Source: Hemicordylus capensis (lineage: Eukaryota; Chordata; Lepidosauria; Squamata; Cordylidae). Taken from it: 64,000 nt of DNA. Below are positions 1-12,178 of this stretch, piece by piece. The DNA lies in the NCBI RefSeq assembly GCF_027244095.1, contig NC_069658.1, positions 414,558,687 to 414,622,686 on the forward strand. Reading direction: 5' to 3'. Each line of letters opens with the position of its first letter. Position 1 is the stretch's first letter. Below the pieces are notes generated by a model. That model ran no database searches, was not told the origin of the DNA, and saw only the letters and a list, made by a program, of their open reading frames with translations. The position numbers were made by a program, and so were the translations under genes.

Positions 1-2077
1 CAAGTAGCTCAGTGAAAGTTTTAATTTGGAGGGGAAAGGCTGCTTCTGAGTGTATTACTACAGCTTCAAGATGCATGCAGGACTATAAAGGTTCTCCTTC
101 CAAATCGTCAAACAGCTAGCAGCTTTGCCGAGATAAGATTAGGACCCCATACTAGCCATTGTTCTTCCATGCATGATAATGAAAATCACAAGTTTACCTT
201 CTCAACATATACCTAAACAGATTCACAAGAGACAGTCCCGATTCCACCCAACTCGCTAATGTTAGAACTAGCCTAGGAAGCCAGCGAGAAGGAGAATGAA
301 TTTCATCCTTTTGAGAGTTTGCCAAGACTCTCCAGTGCTCCAAATTAGGCTGACCATATGGCTATTTCCTAGCAATTTTGAGACATTCTCAGCTTCTGTC
401 TCCGTATGTCCAGACTTCGTTTACCATACTCGGCACATACCAGCATATATACTAAATGGCCCGATTCCTTTCAGATCCACATAAAAGCCACAGGGGTCCC
501 CAAATCTCCAGAAATCCCCCCCCCAGGGGATTCCTGGCTTGTCCATCAAATCCTCATCTTTCATGTGGCTCCTGTCAAGCACCAATCTGTTTTTCCAACA
601 GTAGAGTTGGAGAAGGGAACCATCCCTTCTCCTGGGGAGGGCAGTCAACTCCTCTCTAGAATAAAGAGAGGATACCTGTAGGGACCCTCAACCTGTACAT
701 CTGCCCAAAATACTGTGCTCATGAAAATCTGGACCATTTTCTAGAGTGTAACCCAGTTATGATGGGAACCCCATGATGATAGATGCCAAAGAAGTATTGG
801 GCATCTACTGATGGTCCATGCTCTCATGAGAGTGTAGTCAGTCAGGTAAGATTTGGGTTGTGCAGGGCACAAGACCGTGAGCATCAGCCAATTTTCACCA
901 ATTTCCCCCTTGCCTGGGGTAGCTGGATGATATTATTTCAAATCCCAGCAACTCTCAGTTGCCTGCCTTTAAATCACTTCCACCAACTGTTAAGTTTCAG
1001 GATTCTTGAATGGTCCCCAATCCACTGGCAGCACCCACCTGGCAAGCCAGGAAGCATCTTTTGTCCAAGTTGTTAGCCCCAGAACCCATCACTTCCCTTC
1101 ATTTACATAGCTCTGTCCTGAAGATCTCTCCTTAGCGAGGAAGCTGGCAGGCAGCCTTCTCGTTTTAGAAGAAAACCGTTTCTCCCTGACCTTTCCCAGT
1201 GCTCAAACTGGTTTGGGCTTCTCTCTTAACTTGACTCTGCCACCTCTGGAAGTCCTGATGGGCTCAATGCACTCTGCTTGCCCCAAATCATCTGGGCTTG
1301 CTTTCATCCATTCCCCATTCCTTTCTTGAGTCCCTTGCATCAACATTTGCTTCTTCCTCTCCCCTAATCTCACACAGATTCCTCAGTCCCTGTCCTCTTC
1401 TGTGGGGGTGTTGACTTGCCTCACCTTCCACAGATTGTTTCACTGATACTGCTTTCTCACTGTGCCTTGGTTATCTCTCTTTCCTCTTAACCCTTTTCTC
1501 CCCGCTCCCCCTCCCATTCCTAATAGGACTAGTATCTAGTCAATCACACAGACAGTCAGTAACACATACACACGGGTTAAAATAGTCATTGAACACAGCC
1601 ACAAAGATTTAAATAGCCCATATGTTAGTATAGCAGAGGTTAAGTATTAGCACCTAGACACATTTAACTACTGCATTCTGTATAATGTGGGAATACTTGC
1701 GTATTGAATTAATTGCCATGCCTCTTATTGTAATCAATAAAATATATTTTTATTTAGATTTTAAATCTATGGTTGTCTTTTCTTGTGGGAACCTCCTGCT
1801 TTACCACCATAGCCTTGGATCCTTTTTAAAAGGGGCACAATAGCACCCCTGCATTATATAAACTTCGTCTTACAGGGTAGGTGGTCAAATATTTGTGGTC
1901 CTATATTTCCAGTAAGGGCTTTTCTCAGCTAAACCAATCTCAAATACATTTGCAGCTGTACTGGAGAAGAGAGTTAACTGCTAGGCACTGCTGCCTCCAG
2001 CGATAAATGGTGACAGATACCACTAGGGTTGAAGGCACAGATTCTCTAATGGTAGCTGCAGATATCATAATAGGAAA
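1..2077. other. Non-coding, nothing recognised
   Basis: AT-rich single-copy-looking DNA. Open frames are short and resemble no known protein. A C-rich patch lies near 519-530. Confidence 0.5.
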
Positions 2078-2085
2078 CTTTAGAG

Positions 2086-2209
2086 CAGGGTCACAAAACT
2101 TTAACCCTCCACCTGTTGGACGACAACTCCTTTCATCCCTAGCCAGTGGCCAGACTAAGGGATGATGGGAGTTGTGGTCAACTTGGGGAGCCTAAGTTGT
2201 TCAGCCCTG
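2086..2209. mobile_element. Palindromic hAT-like MITE
   Basis: 124 bp with 8-bp duplications CTTTAGAG at 2078-2085 and 2210-2217. The ends start CAGGG, and the core is the palindrome ACAACTCCnnTCATCCC facing GGGATGATGGGAGTTGT. Confidence 0.8.
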
Positions 2210-2217
2210 CTTTAGAG

Positions 2218-5186
2218 TGAATTACTGGACAATTCCCAGGCACCAGCTTGCCATGGCACCTCAAAATTTAAGGGTGGTGCCTATGCCAGGCAGTGAGAGA
2301 TGTGACCAGGAGGAGGAGAGGGCAAGCAAAGTGAGGGCTGTTGCTGTCTCCTCCTTCTGGCCACATCAATCCATCGCATGCCCAAGACCAACATGACTAG
2401 GAGGAAGAGAGAGAAAGTTAGGTAGGGAGTCTACCCCGCCCCATGAAATGAAGGCATTACTGGTGGCAAGTGGTGAGCCCCTCCCCATGGAACAGAGGGC
2501 AATCCGACTCCTAAACTTTTGGGCTGGCTCCTAGAATCAAAGAAAATTTGTTGAGGTCTAAATCAATATCTTCCTTGTTTCTTGTTTGATTAACAAAATA
2601 ACAGATGCTACCTTCTTCCGATCACCCAAGAATGACCAAAAACATCCTGCCATCAATACGTTCTATGGAAAGGCTTGAATATCAAGGATATGCAGAGAGA
2701 GACACACTCTCAGCTGTTGCTCTGCATTTACAAAACTCCCTACCCATGGAGGTTGCTGGAGTCCTATCTTGAACAAGCAGTGAAAGACCTTTCAATTTGT
2801 CATTAATCTGGCAATAAAGAATTGCTAGGTGTGGATGTTCAGAAGTTTACAGGGATTTGTTTTTTGCTGTTTTTAGATGTTACACCCTTGAATCCCCAGG
2901 AGAGGAGTGTTACCAAGAGCGTCTGTTTGGGGTCTCCCCCGAGGAGCACCCCTCTATATTTGGAACTACAAGCCTGTAGCCACTACTGTTTGCACTCTGG
3001 ATCTCATGGGACCTTAGGATCTCCACTTTTTTTCACCTGTAGCTAACTCAAAGGGCATGTCATTTCAGTGCGTAGCCTTGGAGAAGGAACTCTTAGGTGA
3101 AGTTCAGCGCACAGGAGGATCTCCCTGCACTGTCCACCCACTGATTACTCACAGGTGGGAAGCTGGAATAGATGTGATTTAATCAAGGGCTATTCTTTAA
3201 AGAATAAGGCCAGTATTCTTCCTAGGTTGGCACAGCAAATCAAGTCAAGATAGCACCTCCCCAGGAAGGAGCGATAAGAAAGCAACAGATCATCTCCTTT
3301 GCTAACAAGCATGTTAATGGCTGACTCAGGGCTGCAGGAAGCTAGCTTGTTTACATTTAACTACCCCCAGATATTCTGAAAAGCCAGGAGAAACTCTAAT
3401 GTGTTCATCTTGCCTCTCCCTTCATAGGTCCTTTCAGACATTCCCTAGTTTTCCCTAGCTTTTGTCCAAGAACAAGGCCACTCCTCCATTTTGAATAGCA
3501 CAATGTGCTATTGTCCTGTGCTTTGTCCCTTTTGCTCACCTTTGCAAGGTGCATTTAGCATAATGCCCTCAGGCAAGAATTCCCTATAATTGGTCAGGAC
3601 ACCATCGATCCATGTGTTTTCTGTGTCTCCTGGGATCTGTGTGTCACTTGTGTCCCTACCACAGATTCACCAGCTGGTTCTTCATCAGATCCACCGTCTT
3701 TTTCCTCCATCTTGGCACAGGCACCTCTATTTTGCCCTGCCTTGACTCTCACTCCTGCTTGACTCTTGACCCTTGAACCTCCAGACTGGCCTCTTTCCTA
3801 GCACGGTCTGCACAGTACTCCTGGCTGTGAGATTCTGGTTCATTTTTGGATTTTGCCTGGCCCCCAGGTTCAGATAAGCCTCTTGGCCACAACCAAGCTG
3901 CAAAGGTTCACAGCATCCCTCTGGAAAGGAGGGATAGTATATCAACCCTACTCTCAAAACTCTATCTTCCCTTCACTTCTCCTAAAATCCAAAACTGTTT
4001 TTTTCTCTCTCTCTCTCGTCAGCCTTGAGTAAATTCAGTTCAAAAACTCAAGCCAAATTGCCTCATGAACTAAGCACTAGCATTAGTCTGCTGTAACTTG
4101 TTAGTTTTACTAGTCATGCTAATTTAATATTATTGCTCTTTAACCATTATTTTATCTTCCTGTACCCCAAAACCCTTCAATAAATCTCATGTTATTTTGA
4201 ACTCTAACCTCTCCATTCAGTTCTTTCCACAACTGAAGCTTTGCACAAATTTATTCTGAAAGTGGGACTGCTCCATTCCAAGCTAGCTAATTCCTCCCCC
4301 ACAAGCCTAAAACATAGCTTGGGGTTCCCACTAATTCCCCAGGAGTAGGTCCATTAACAGGAGTGGCATGTTTATGGATCCAAACAGGGGAGCTAATGGG
4401 AATGACTTCCAGGACAGGAGATGTCAGCCAAGGAGTTTGAAATAAACATGGGTGGTGATCACTTTGCTATTCCTCCTCTTTGTAAAAACTACAAGGGGCG
4501 ATAGCCAACTTTAGACTCAAGTCCAAGTTCTTCTTTCGATCCTTGATAGGTGGTTATTTCAAATTTTTAAACCCATGCTATCCCCAGATCTAAAATTATG
4601 CTGTGATTCTGTTATTTTCACAGTGTGAAAATAATATCTTACTCAAGGATTTAATATCATGGACTAAGACTGCCCAACACAGACTTAACCCAGGCAACTG
4701 AAAGCCAAATAAAATCAGAAGACTGCTGGCCAATGCTCATGGCTTTGTCGAGTCTTAAGGAGACACCAACTTTTTTAACCGTAGCACAGCCACCAGGAAT
4801 AGCTCTCTACAGGTTCTTGTCATATGGATTTGGTATACAGCCTGAACTATGTTCTCAGAAATGTTTCTTGGCTGACCTTGAGACACCACAAATGGACATA
4901 AGGGAGGTGATGGTGGCTGAAACATGTAGAGCCTGAGCCATCTCAAACAGCAAAGCTGGAACACATGAGAGCCAGCCTGTTCCTCCTGAGGCTGCCACCA
5001 CACCTTTAAGTCAGACTGTTAAATGAGTGCCTTTGCCACTTATCTTAATCACAGACTTTTAACCTGTCAAAGCATAATCAGTACCATTCATAAGAAACAA
5101 AGCTTTCATCTTAGATAAGCCTGGAATACAATAGCAGGTGTTATGTTATGGTTTCATGTGGCCGAGGGCAACAAAATACTCCTTGG
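2218..5186. other. Non-coding, nothing recognised
   Basis: No exon or clear repeat was recognised, apart from a 23-bp palindrome at 4612-4634 (TTATTTTCACA-G-complement). Confidence 0.5.
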
Positions 5187-5345
5187 AGAGCTGGTGTAAC
5201 ATGGTGGCTGGAAGACTGAGCTGTGAATCATGATGTCCCTGATTCAAATCTCTCCTCTGCCATAGGAAGGTAGCTTTAAGCAAATCACTCAACCGCACAA
5301 TTTGCAACAACTATAATAGTACTATTCTTACTTACAGGACTGTCG
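5187..5345 (+). mobile_element. Degenerate family A SINE
   Basis: GAGAGCTGGTGTAACATGGT head, TGATTCAAATCTC B-box and CAGGACTGTCGTAAGGG near the end parallel the family A copies at lower identity. Confidence 0.55.
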
Positions 5346-5442
5346 TAAGGGAAACAGCAGAATGTATTAATTTTATCCTTTGCTAAACAGGGTCTACCCT
5401 GGTTTGCATTTGAATGGGAGGCTACATATGAGCACTGTAAGA

Positions 5443-5655
5443 TATTCCCGTTAGGGGATGGGTCCGCTCTGGGAAGAGCATCTGCATGCTCCCATGCAGA
5501 AGATTCCAAGTTCCCTCCCTGGCATCTCCAAGACAGGGCTGAGAGAGACTCCTGCTTGCAACCTTGGAGAAGCTACTACCAGTCTGTGTAGACAATACTG
5601 AGCTAGATGGATCTATGTTCTGAATCAGTATAAGGCAGCTTCCTATGTGAATCAC
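5443..5655 (+). mobile_element. tRNA-derived SINE, family C
   Basis: CTGGGAAGAGCATCTGCATG and a degraded B-box near CCAAGTTCCCTCCCTGGC head the element. It ends in CTGAATCAGTATAAGGCAGC + TTCCTATGTG, a widespread squamate tRNA-SINE tail. The hAT-like MITE at 5662 starts directly after it. Confidence 0.7.
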
Positions 5656-5661
5656 TTAGAA

Positions 5662-5788
5662 CAAGGGTTCCCAGCTTGTGGCACTCCAGATGCTGCTGAA
5701 CTACATCTCCCATCATCCCCAGCTACAATTTATTGTAGCTGGGGATGATGGGAGTTGTAGTTCAGGAACCACTGGCTGGGAACCCCTG
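5662..5788. mobile_element. Palindromic hAT-like MITE
   Basis: 127 bp, ends CAAGGGTTCCCAGC and GCTGGGAACCCCTG, flanked by ACTTAGAA and ACCTAGAA (7 of 8 matching). The core hairpin (CCCATCATCCCCAGCTACAA facing its complement) is nearly perfect. Confidence 0.85.
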
Positions 5789-8229
5789 ACCTAGAACATT
5801 CTAAAATGCTATAGCAGTGCTACACATTATCAGCCTCAGACTACAATCACCGGTATGCTTACCTTGAGAGAAAGCCCCATTGAACATAGAGGGAAGTTAC
5901 TGCCAAGTAAAAATACATAAAGTCAAACAGTACCTCAGGACAATCCCAAAGCACTTAAAAGTTACGACACAGTCTAGCAGCTTTTGTGCAAGAAACACAT
6001 TTCACAGTCAAAGAAACTCAGCAAGGTAAGTTTATCCAGTACACTGTGGTGATGATTAAGCACTAGCATTTTTGAAGCTGGCCACAGGAACATGATTCAC
6101 CTTTAGAAAAAACAACTAACAAGGATTAGAAAGCAGCATGGCTTCTACTGCACAGATCCCCGACTATCCCTTCCCTGAACTTTATACCATTGGATAAGGC
6201 AGCAGAGAAGTTCATCTTGAAACTTAACAACTAGTTTTGGGATAAAAAGCCTATCTACAAAGCCAGTGCCAGCTGATGTGACTTACCTGCACCAAGCTAA
6301 GAAACTTGAAACCTTTCTAAGATTCACTCATCTGATACATGTTTAGAAGCATTAAGCATATGCTAGAGAATGAATGAAGTCATGCCTTTGTCTGATGAGC
6401 TTCAACTGACTTGGAGAGAGTATTTTGCCCCCATGAATGCTACTTTTTGTGGGCAGATATTGTTGCATTCATGGCAGTGAGAGACACCTTGGGTTCAAGA
6501 CTACACCAACCAGGATCTAACAGCTAAACATCTATGAGGCTTTCAACCAATACCAGTCACTTGGTGGGAAGCTGTCATATACATAACAACTATAAGCTGC
6601 CTTATACAACTAGTCGTGCAAAGTTAAAAGCTGCCAAGAAAATCATGCCAGCCATCTTTCCAACATAATTTTGCTGAGATCTCACAGGAAATGCTATCAT
6701 AAAACCCGCACAACTGTCAACTTAAGTACAATGCATCTATATTTTTAGGAAGAAAGGGAGCTTCAGTTAATAAAGAAAAGCTGATGTGGAACAAATGCCC
6801 AGTCCTAGCAGACACAGGTTTTGAGGATATCTTTCTAGTGTTTCATACCAAAAGCATCATCAGAGATGTCCAAGCAACCTAACTTGGTGGATGAGCAAGC
6901 TGCAGTTTGGTCCTGAATACAGCATTATGAACTTGATTTCTACTCAGATATTTGGGCTCTAAAGCTAGGTGCCCACTGTAGCTTATTAATTTAAGCATGA
7001 CACTAAGGGGGCTTGGATAAGAAACAAAATCCTTCAAAATGCAAATCCAAATGGTTTAGCATCCAATACATACACAGGAGAACAAAATGATGAAAGTGAA
7101 CAGTTTCTCCTACAGTCTCCTCATTTCTCAACTTACCAAACTTCTTTTTTTAGACTTCAGGCTGCATTTTTAGAGATACTGATACCCATTTTACTTTTCT
7201 CCCTCGTTCACATCCACCCAGGAAGGAACATACTAACTAGTCTCACTATACAAGTATTTTATTTTTCAATAAGTACAATAAAGATCCAACTGGAAATGGA
7301 TGGAGTTTAGAGTAATTAAGCTGCTAGCAAAGTTTCCTATGAAATGGGGCGCTTCTCTCCTTTCAAAAATAGCCACAGATAATGACTGCATGAGTAAGCC
7401 TTAGCTGGAATCCTTTAGTTCCATCCCTCCACACTATGTAAAGAGGAGGAGCCCAACCCCAGCATGTTCCAAAATCTATCAATCCCTCCTTCATCCTTGA
7501 TTACTAAAGCCTAAGAGGCTCTTTGGGGAAGAAGGCTGCACTTAGCACAATGCAACAGAGAAACCTTTCCCAAATCCCTTCCTTTGGAAGGAAAGATGTT
7601 CTTGAAGATTAACGGGATGCCATGACAGCTTATCAAAACACAAGAAAAATTTATAGCTGGAAAAATAAATCTCCAAAGGCAATGTATTGCCATACTGTAG
7701 AGCAATCTTCCACCAAATCTCCAAAACCTGAACAATAGGATTCAAAGCCCAAACAAAAGCCAGACTCTGCCTGGCTGAGAAGTACCTGCCACAACAAGGA
7801 CTTCAAGGATGGTTTGTGTTTGGTTTTTAACATCTTTAGGCAACACTACACCGAACTGACAGCTACCTTCCTCCTTGTTCCCCGGCACTTTACCAACCCC
7901 ATCGCTAAATAGCTTCCTAACTTCTCCAACCACTCAGCCCACAATCAGCTACACTTCTAAGCACCCCTAGGCAGCTCCTAGAGTCATAACCCCTGGCTGC
8001 TGTCACCCCAACAGCTCTTTGAGAAATGCTCATCGGCTTCTCCAAGAAACAACCCAAGTTTTCCTCGCGCCTTTCTCCCTGCAGCCGGCTGTTCCTTAGT
8101 TACCACCTCTCACAATAGCTTCTCCTGATAGAACACGACAGCTTTCCTCAAGCCACATCATTCCTTCCCAACCTCTCTCAAGTCGCCTCCCCAGAGCTAC
8201 TCTCCACCTCCAGGACCCGAACCTCAACT
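5789..8229. other. Non-coding, nothing recognised
   Basis: If the CpG block at 8.2-8.7 kb is a minus-strand promoter, this would be its first intron. No coding exon was found in either direction. Confidence 0.45.
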
Positions 8230-8670
8230 ATTCGACTCCCCACTTCCAACTACCCCTTTGCTCGTTGTCCCCTCCCGGCCCCCGTACACCCGTTCCTCTG
8301 CCTCCTCACCTGATTCGGGAAGCTCCAAGCCCAGCTGCCTCACTGTGGGGAGGACCCCCCCGGCCCAGCCGCTGGGAGGGGGGTGGGGGGTGCTGGAGGG
8401 GGGCTCAATGGCTCCGCAACGGCGGCTCCATCAGCAGCGCCTTCACCTGAGGAGGGACCGAGCCCCCCTCCCCTCCCCTCGCCACTTCCGGTCCCTCTGC
8501 TAGGAGACAGGCACGGGGAGAAGAGCGTCGAGAGGCTCGAGTGGTCGGAGAAAGCGCCCAGGGCATCTTTCTGTCAGGGGTGGGAGAGGGAGAGCACCGA
8601 GCGCATCGAACATACTCCAAAGGACTCGTTCCACTAAAAGGAGGAGAAACGATTGAGAACCGAAAGGGTC
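8230..8670 (-). promoter_or_regulatory. CpG island with minus-strand splice donors, candidate promoter
   Basis: GC- and CG-rich block in AT-rich surroundings. On the minus strand there are two good donors, CCGAATCAG|GTGAGGAGG (last exon base 8310) and CCTCCTCAG|GTGAAGG (last exon base 8447), so it looks like a 5' exon transcribed toward lower coordinates. It lies about 6 kb past SUOX. In mammals the next gene in that direction is IKZF4, which makes it a candidate IKZF4 promoter. No zinc-finger or other coding exon was recognised downstream, so the gene name is inference only. Confidence 0.45.
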
Positions 8671-9757
8671 GATTAAGGAGGAGGGAGAAGCAGCGCTGAA
8701 GACTCCCGAGTTGCAGGAATCATCCGAATGCCTAGTGTATCGATTGCTATCTTAAGAAGCGCCGGAGTCTTGAGATATGAGGAGATTAAGCAGGCAATAC
8801 AGGTGAAAGCCGAAAGCATCGACACACAGCCCGCCAGAAAAGCGAAGGACGGGGAGTGTCGGGGAATAAAAATTCGATTAATAGCCGGACGGTGGTATTG
8901 ATGGCGAGGCCCCCCCCCGCAATTCCTAAGTAAACTATATTGATTTAATGGGCAATCCATAATTGGCAAACGATAATGCAATTTGAACGATTCAGAGCGG
9001 ACTGATGCCAACAACAATGCAGCTTATTTTCTCTATTCTCATTTTTTTAAATTGCAAATTCAGCATTGATTCTTCAGGTGACAGTTGCTGTGCAGGAAAC
9101 CGTAGTAGTTTTCTCTCTCGCCTTAAAAGCCGAGATAGACTCGGTATGGGATTTTGCATATATTCATCGACATTAATAACCGTTTCATCCCGAGCGAACA
9201 TGAGAATTGTCATGTTGATTTTAATCATGTGTGTAACACAGCGCAGCTCTCCGTCGTTTGATCCTGGCAATACAGGCATGTCTGATTTTATAAGGCTGTT
9301 TGATTATTTGCCATCTCCTGCGACTTACTTGGAAATATGCTTAGGGTTTTAGGCTTTCAGACCGATCCTGTGCAGGCTTGCTCAGTTTTTACTCGGACAT
9401 AAGATCCACTGAACCCAACCATTAGGGCTCATTCTCAAGTAAGCCCGCATAGCGGAGCTGTGGTGTCTCAGTAATTAGAGCTGGGGCGGGAGGCGGACCA
9501 GACCCCAAGCAGCCCGAGAGAGGAACAAGCTAGCTCCCTCAGAGAGCCACTGATAGTGGCAGTAGCCTGGATGAATAGCTACAGGTCCGACATCTTATAC
9601 CAACCACGCTCTTGGCTGTCTCACGTTGTGATATAATCAGTGAGTGGATCACCCCGCCGTTTAAACGTAGTCCCCAGCTAACTAGGCAAAGAGGTAGCTT
9701 TCAAGGTGGTGATTTTGTTATGCAACGGGAAAGCAAATAGCACTATTCAACCACAGC
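8671..9757. other. Non-coding shoulder of the CpG block
   Basis: CG dinucleotides remain more frequent than in the flanks up to about 9.25 kb. Overlapping frames of about 115 codons on both strands resemble nothing known. A diverged AAGTCCCATTGAAC-type repeat lies near 9350-9450. Confidence 0.4.
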
Positions 9758-9905
9758 ACAGCATCCCTCCAGTGGCTGTTGCTGGTGTCTACTTGGTGTT
9801 TCTTTTTAGATTGAGCCCTTTATCATCTTATTTGATTCTTTTCTATGTAAACTGCTTTGAGAACTTTTTAAATTGAAAGTGGTATATAAATAATAGCAGT
9901 AAGTA
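9758..9905 (+). mobile_element. Degenerate copy of the L2-tailed retroposon
   Basis: Plus-oriented. It shares GCTGGTGTCTA, the TTTCTTTTTAGATTG core and a degraded AAACTGCTTTGAGAAC tail with the minus-strand copies elsewhere. It ends in A-rich repeats. A further fragment of the same 5' part lies at 28820-28872. Confidence 0.6.
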
Positions 9906-9994
9906 AGAAAGAAAGAAACTAGTTTGTTTTTTTAATTGCCACCTCAGATAGCCTTAACATTGTCTGTAATGCTAGCTTGCAGAATGTCCTACCA

Positions 9995-10165
9995 ATCTGA
10001 GTACTTGACTGGGCTCTGAAAATTCTAGGTTCAGATTCCTCAACCACACACAATCTGGGGTTTCCTCATCTTTAAAATGGCAATACTGTAACAGGGACCC
10101 AATTCATAAAGTTGTTGTGAGGATAGATGGCATAACTGGCACAAAACACTTCACACATAGTGCTC
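9995..10165 (+). mobile_element. MIR-like (CORE-SINE) fragment
   Basis: TTTCCTCATCTTTAAAATGG followed by AAAGTTGTTGTGAGGATAGA matches the conserved core of MIR-type SINEs, which are ancient in amniotes. Confidence 0.5.
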
Positions 10166-10785
10166 TGGTTAATGATCAATTTAATCTCCATCCCCTGACC
10201 AATTTTAATTTAGAATTCTCTTTGAAGCTAGCAGCATTGTCTGAGGAACTATTAAATTTGGTTGTTTTCACCCCACGTGTGCTAATGTGGCCTCTTGGAG
10301 CTTACAGCTGATGAATTAGCTCATTAAAACCCTTTATCCCCCATGTAAATAGGACAGAGTCAGCACTGACATGATCCAAATTACCTTTGGCTCTGAGAAT
10401 CTCTTTGATCTAAATGCAAGATGCACATCAAACACAACACACTATCTAATAATGCTGGTCAGGGAACAAAAGCACCATTTGCCCTCTAGTTGTGTCATAC
10501 CACTCTCCCAATTACTTATGCAATTATTATTGCTTTCATGGTGATTAATACATTGGGGTTAACCAGCATCATTTATCTTTCCCCAAAATGTTAACAGTGG
10601 AAGCAACTCCTGAGACCAGCGGTTTCAGTCTTCTTCAGTAGTTCACTAGGAAATTTTATTCCACTAAAACTAGTTTTGTTCTGCTGGCCTAGGTGTCTAG
10701 GCTCAGGCCTTTTACGTTAAAAATCAGGTTAGCTGGCCAAAGATTCTAACCTGTGCTACGCTCGGGGCCTGGCTTCAAGCATTTA

Positions 10786-10942
10786 AAGGTAAAGGTAAAG
10801 TGTGCCGTCAACTCGATTTCGACTCCTGGTGCCCACAGAGCCCTGTGGTTTTCTTTGGTAGAATACAGGAGGGGTTTACCATTGCCTCCTCCTGTGCAAT
10901 ATAAGATGATGCCTTTCAGTATCTTCCTATATCGCTGCATTT
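10786..10942 (-). mobile_element. Family B SINE, 5'-truncated
   Basis: The plus strand shows the reversed 3' end GGTAAAGGTAAAGTGTGCCG, CCCTGTGGTTTTCTTTGGTA and ATCTTCCTATATCGCTGC. The tRNA-like head is missing. Confidence 0.85.
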
Positions 10943-11654
10943 AGGTACACTAAATAAAACATGTACAATAGTGGATCCTAGGCTAGCCACAACCACACTC
11001 TGTTTCTGGTTCAATAAACAATGTATAGTAACCATGCTGAGTAACCAGCTGATTTTTAGGATTCTGATCACAGCCAGTCAAAAATAGGATAGGCAAGTAA
11101 GTTACAAATATTTTGAGTGCCTGATAAAGGGACCCCAAGTGAATTAACGGACAGATTAATTGTTCAAAGAAATGTGCAAGTGAACACACATAATATGTAA
11201 ACAGTTTCTAAGTGTACTCATTCTTAATTATGTAATAGATGGATGTGGTCAAATATACTTTGCAGACTGAAGCCAGCTCCCCTGTAATTAATGGGGTGTA
11301 CATCAAATCAAGTGTTTCAGATCACAGTATGGAATGAAAAAGCAGGACTAAAGAAAAAATTTCAGACACTTTTTCTACTACAGGAAAACTTTTCCCCCTA
11401 CACATTCACATATGCCATTAAACTAAAAGTGCTCTGATGGATAATTTGGCAAGCAATTCTCAGCCCAGTTAACTCATTCATGGCTTTCAAGTTTGACTGA
11501 GAACTTGGAAATAGAAGTATTGGGGAAGGTGGTGGATTGGCAGATAAACATGCAGAAGAGAGAGTGGAAGAAGATGGAAATAAAAACAAGAGACATCAAC
11601 TCTGATAATATCTAGAGTTTTTATATCAATCACAAACCACCAGGGAAAAATAGA

Positions 11655-11771
11655 ATTGTCTTTTCCCCTCTAACAGGGATTCCCAGATGTTGTTGACTAC
11701 AAGTCCCATAATCCCCAAGCAAAAGTCATTGCTGCTGGTTTGTAGTCAGCATCTGGGAATTGGGAACACTG
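11655..11771. mobile_element. Palindromic hAT-like MITE, ends unclear
   Basis: CAGGGATTCCCAGATGTTGT and TGACTACAAGTCCC, with a complementary arm ending ATCTGGGAATTGGGAACACT. Same family as 61114-61252. No convincing target duplication could be set. Confidence 0.6.
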
Positions 11772-12035
11772 TTCCCAGCCCAAGGTAAAATAACACATGT
11801 AGCATTTGCATGAGAACCCCCAGCTTCTTATCGTTCTTACCCCAAAATAGAACTGGAGAAGCCAGCAAATATTTCAAATATACAAATATTCCTATGCAAT
11901 GCAGAGATATTAAAGCTCACCTGATCTCGGGAACCACCAATTTCTTTCTATGCTAGCTTCTCCAAGTGACCTCAGCCTGCTCAGAACACATATTATTGTA
12001 TAAGGAAAGTGGTGTTTGAAGTGATCAGCCTAGTC

Positions 12036-12170
12036 CCGGTTTTCTTAACCTTGGGCCCCCAGATGTTGTTGGACTAGAACTCCCAGAATCCTCAGACATG
12101 GCCTTTGTGGCTGGGGATTCTGGAAGTTGTACTCCAACAACATCTGGGGGCCCAAGGTTAAGAAAACCTG
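12036..12170. mobile_element. Palindromic hAT-like MITE with exact 8-bp TSD
   Basis: 135 bp between perfect GCCTAGTC duplications (12028-12035, 12171-12178). About 38 bp of terminal inverted repeat from GGTTTTCTTAACCTTGGGCC inward are nearly perfect. The central part carries the GGACTAGAACTCCCAGAATC motif of the family. Confidence 0.9.
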
Positions 12171-12178
12171 GCCTAGTC

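Noticed and set aside
4612-4634. 23-bp palindrome as an operator-like site
   Set aside because: Isolated, AT-rich and not near any gene; chance is enough to explain it.
8673-9352. Frames of about 115 codons on both strands beside the CpG block
   Set aside because: Opposite-strand overlap and no recognisable motif; likely due to composition.
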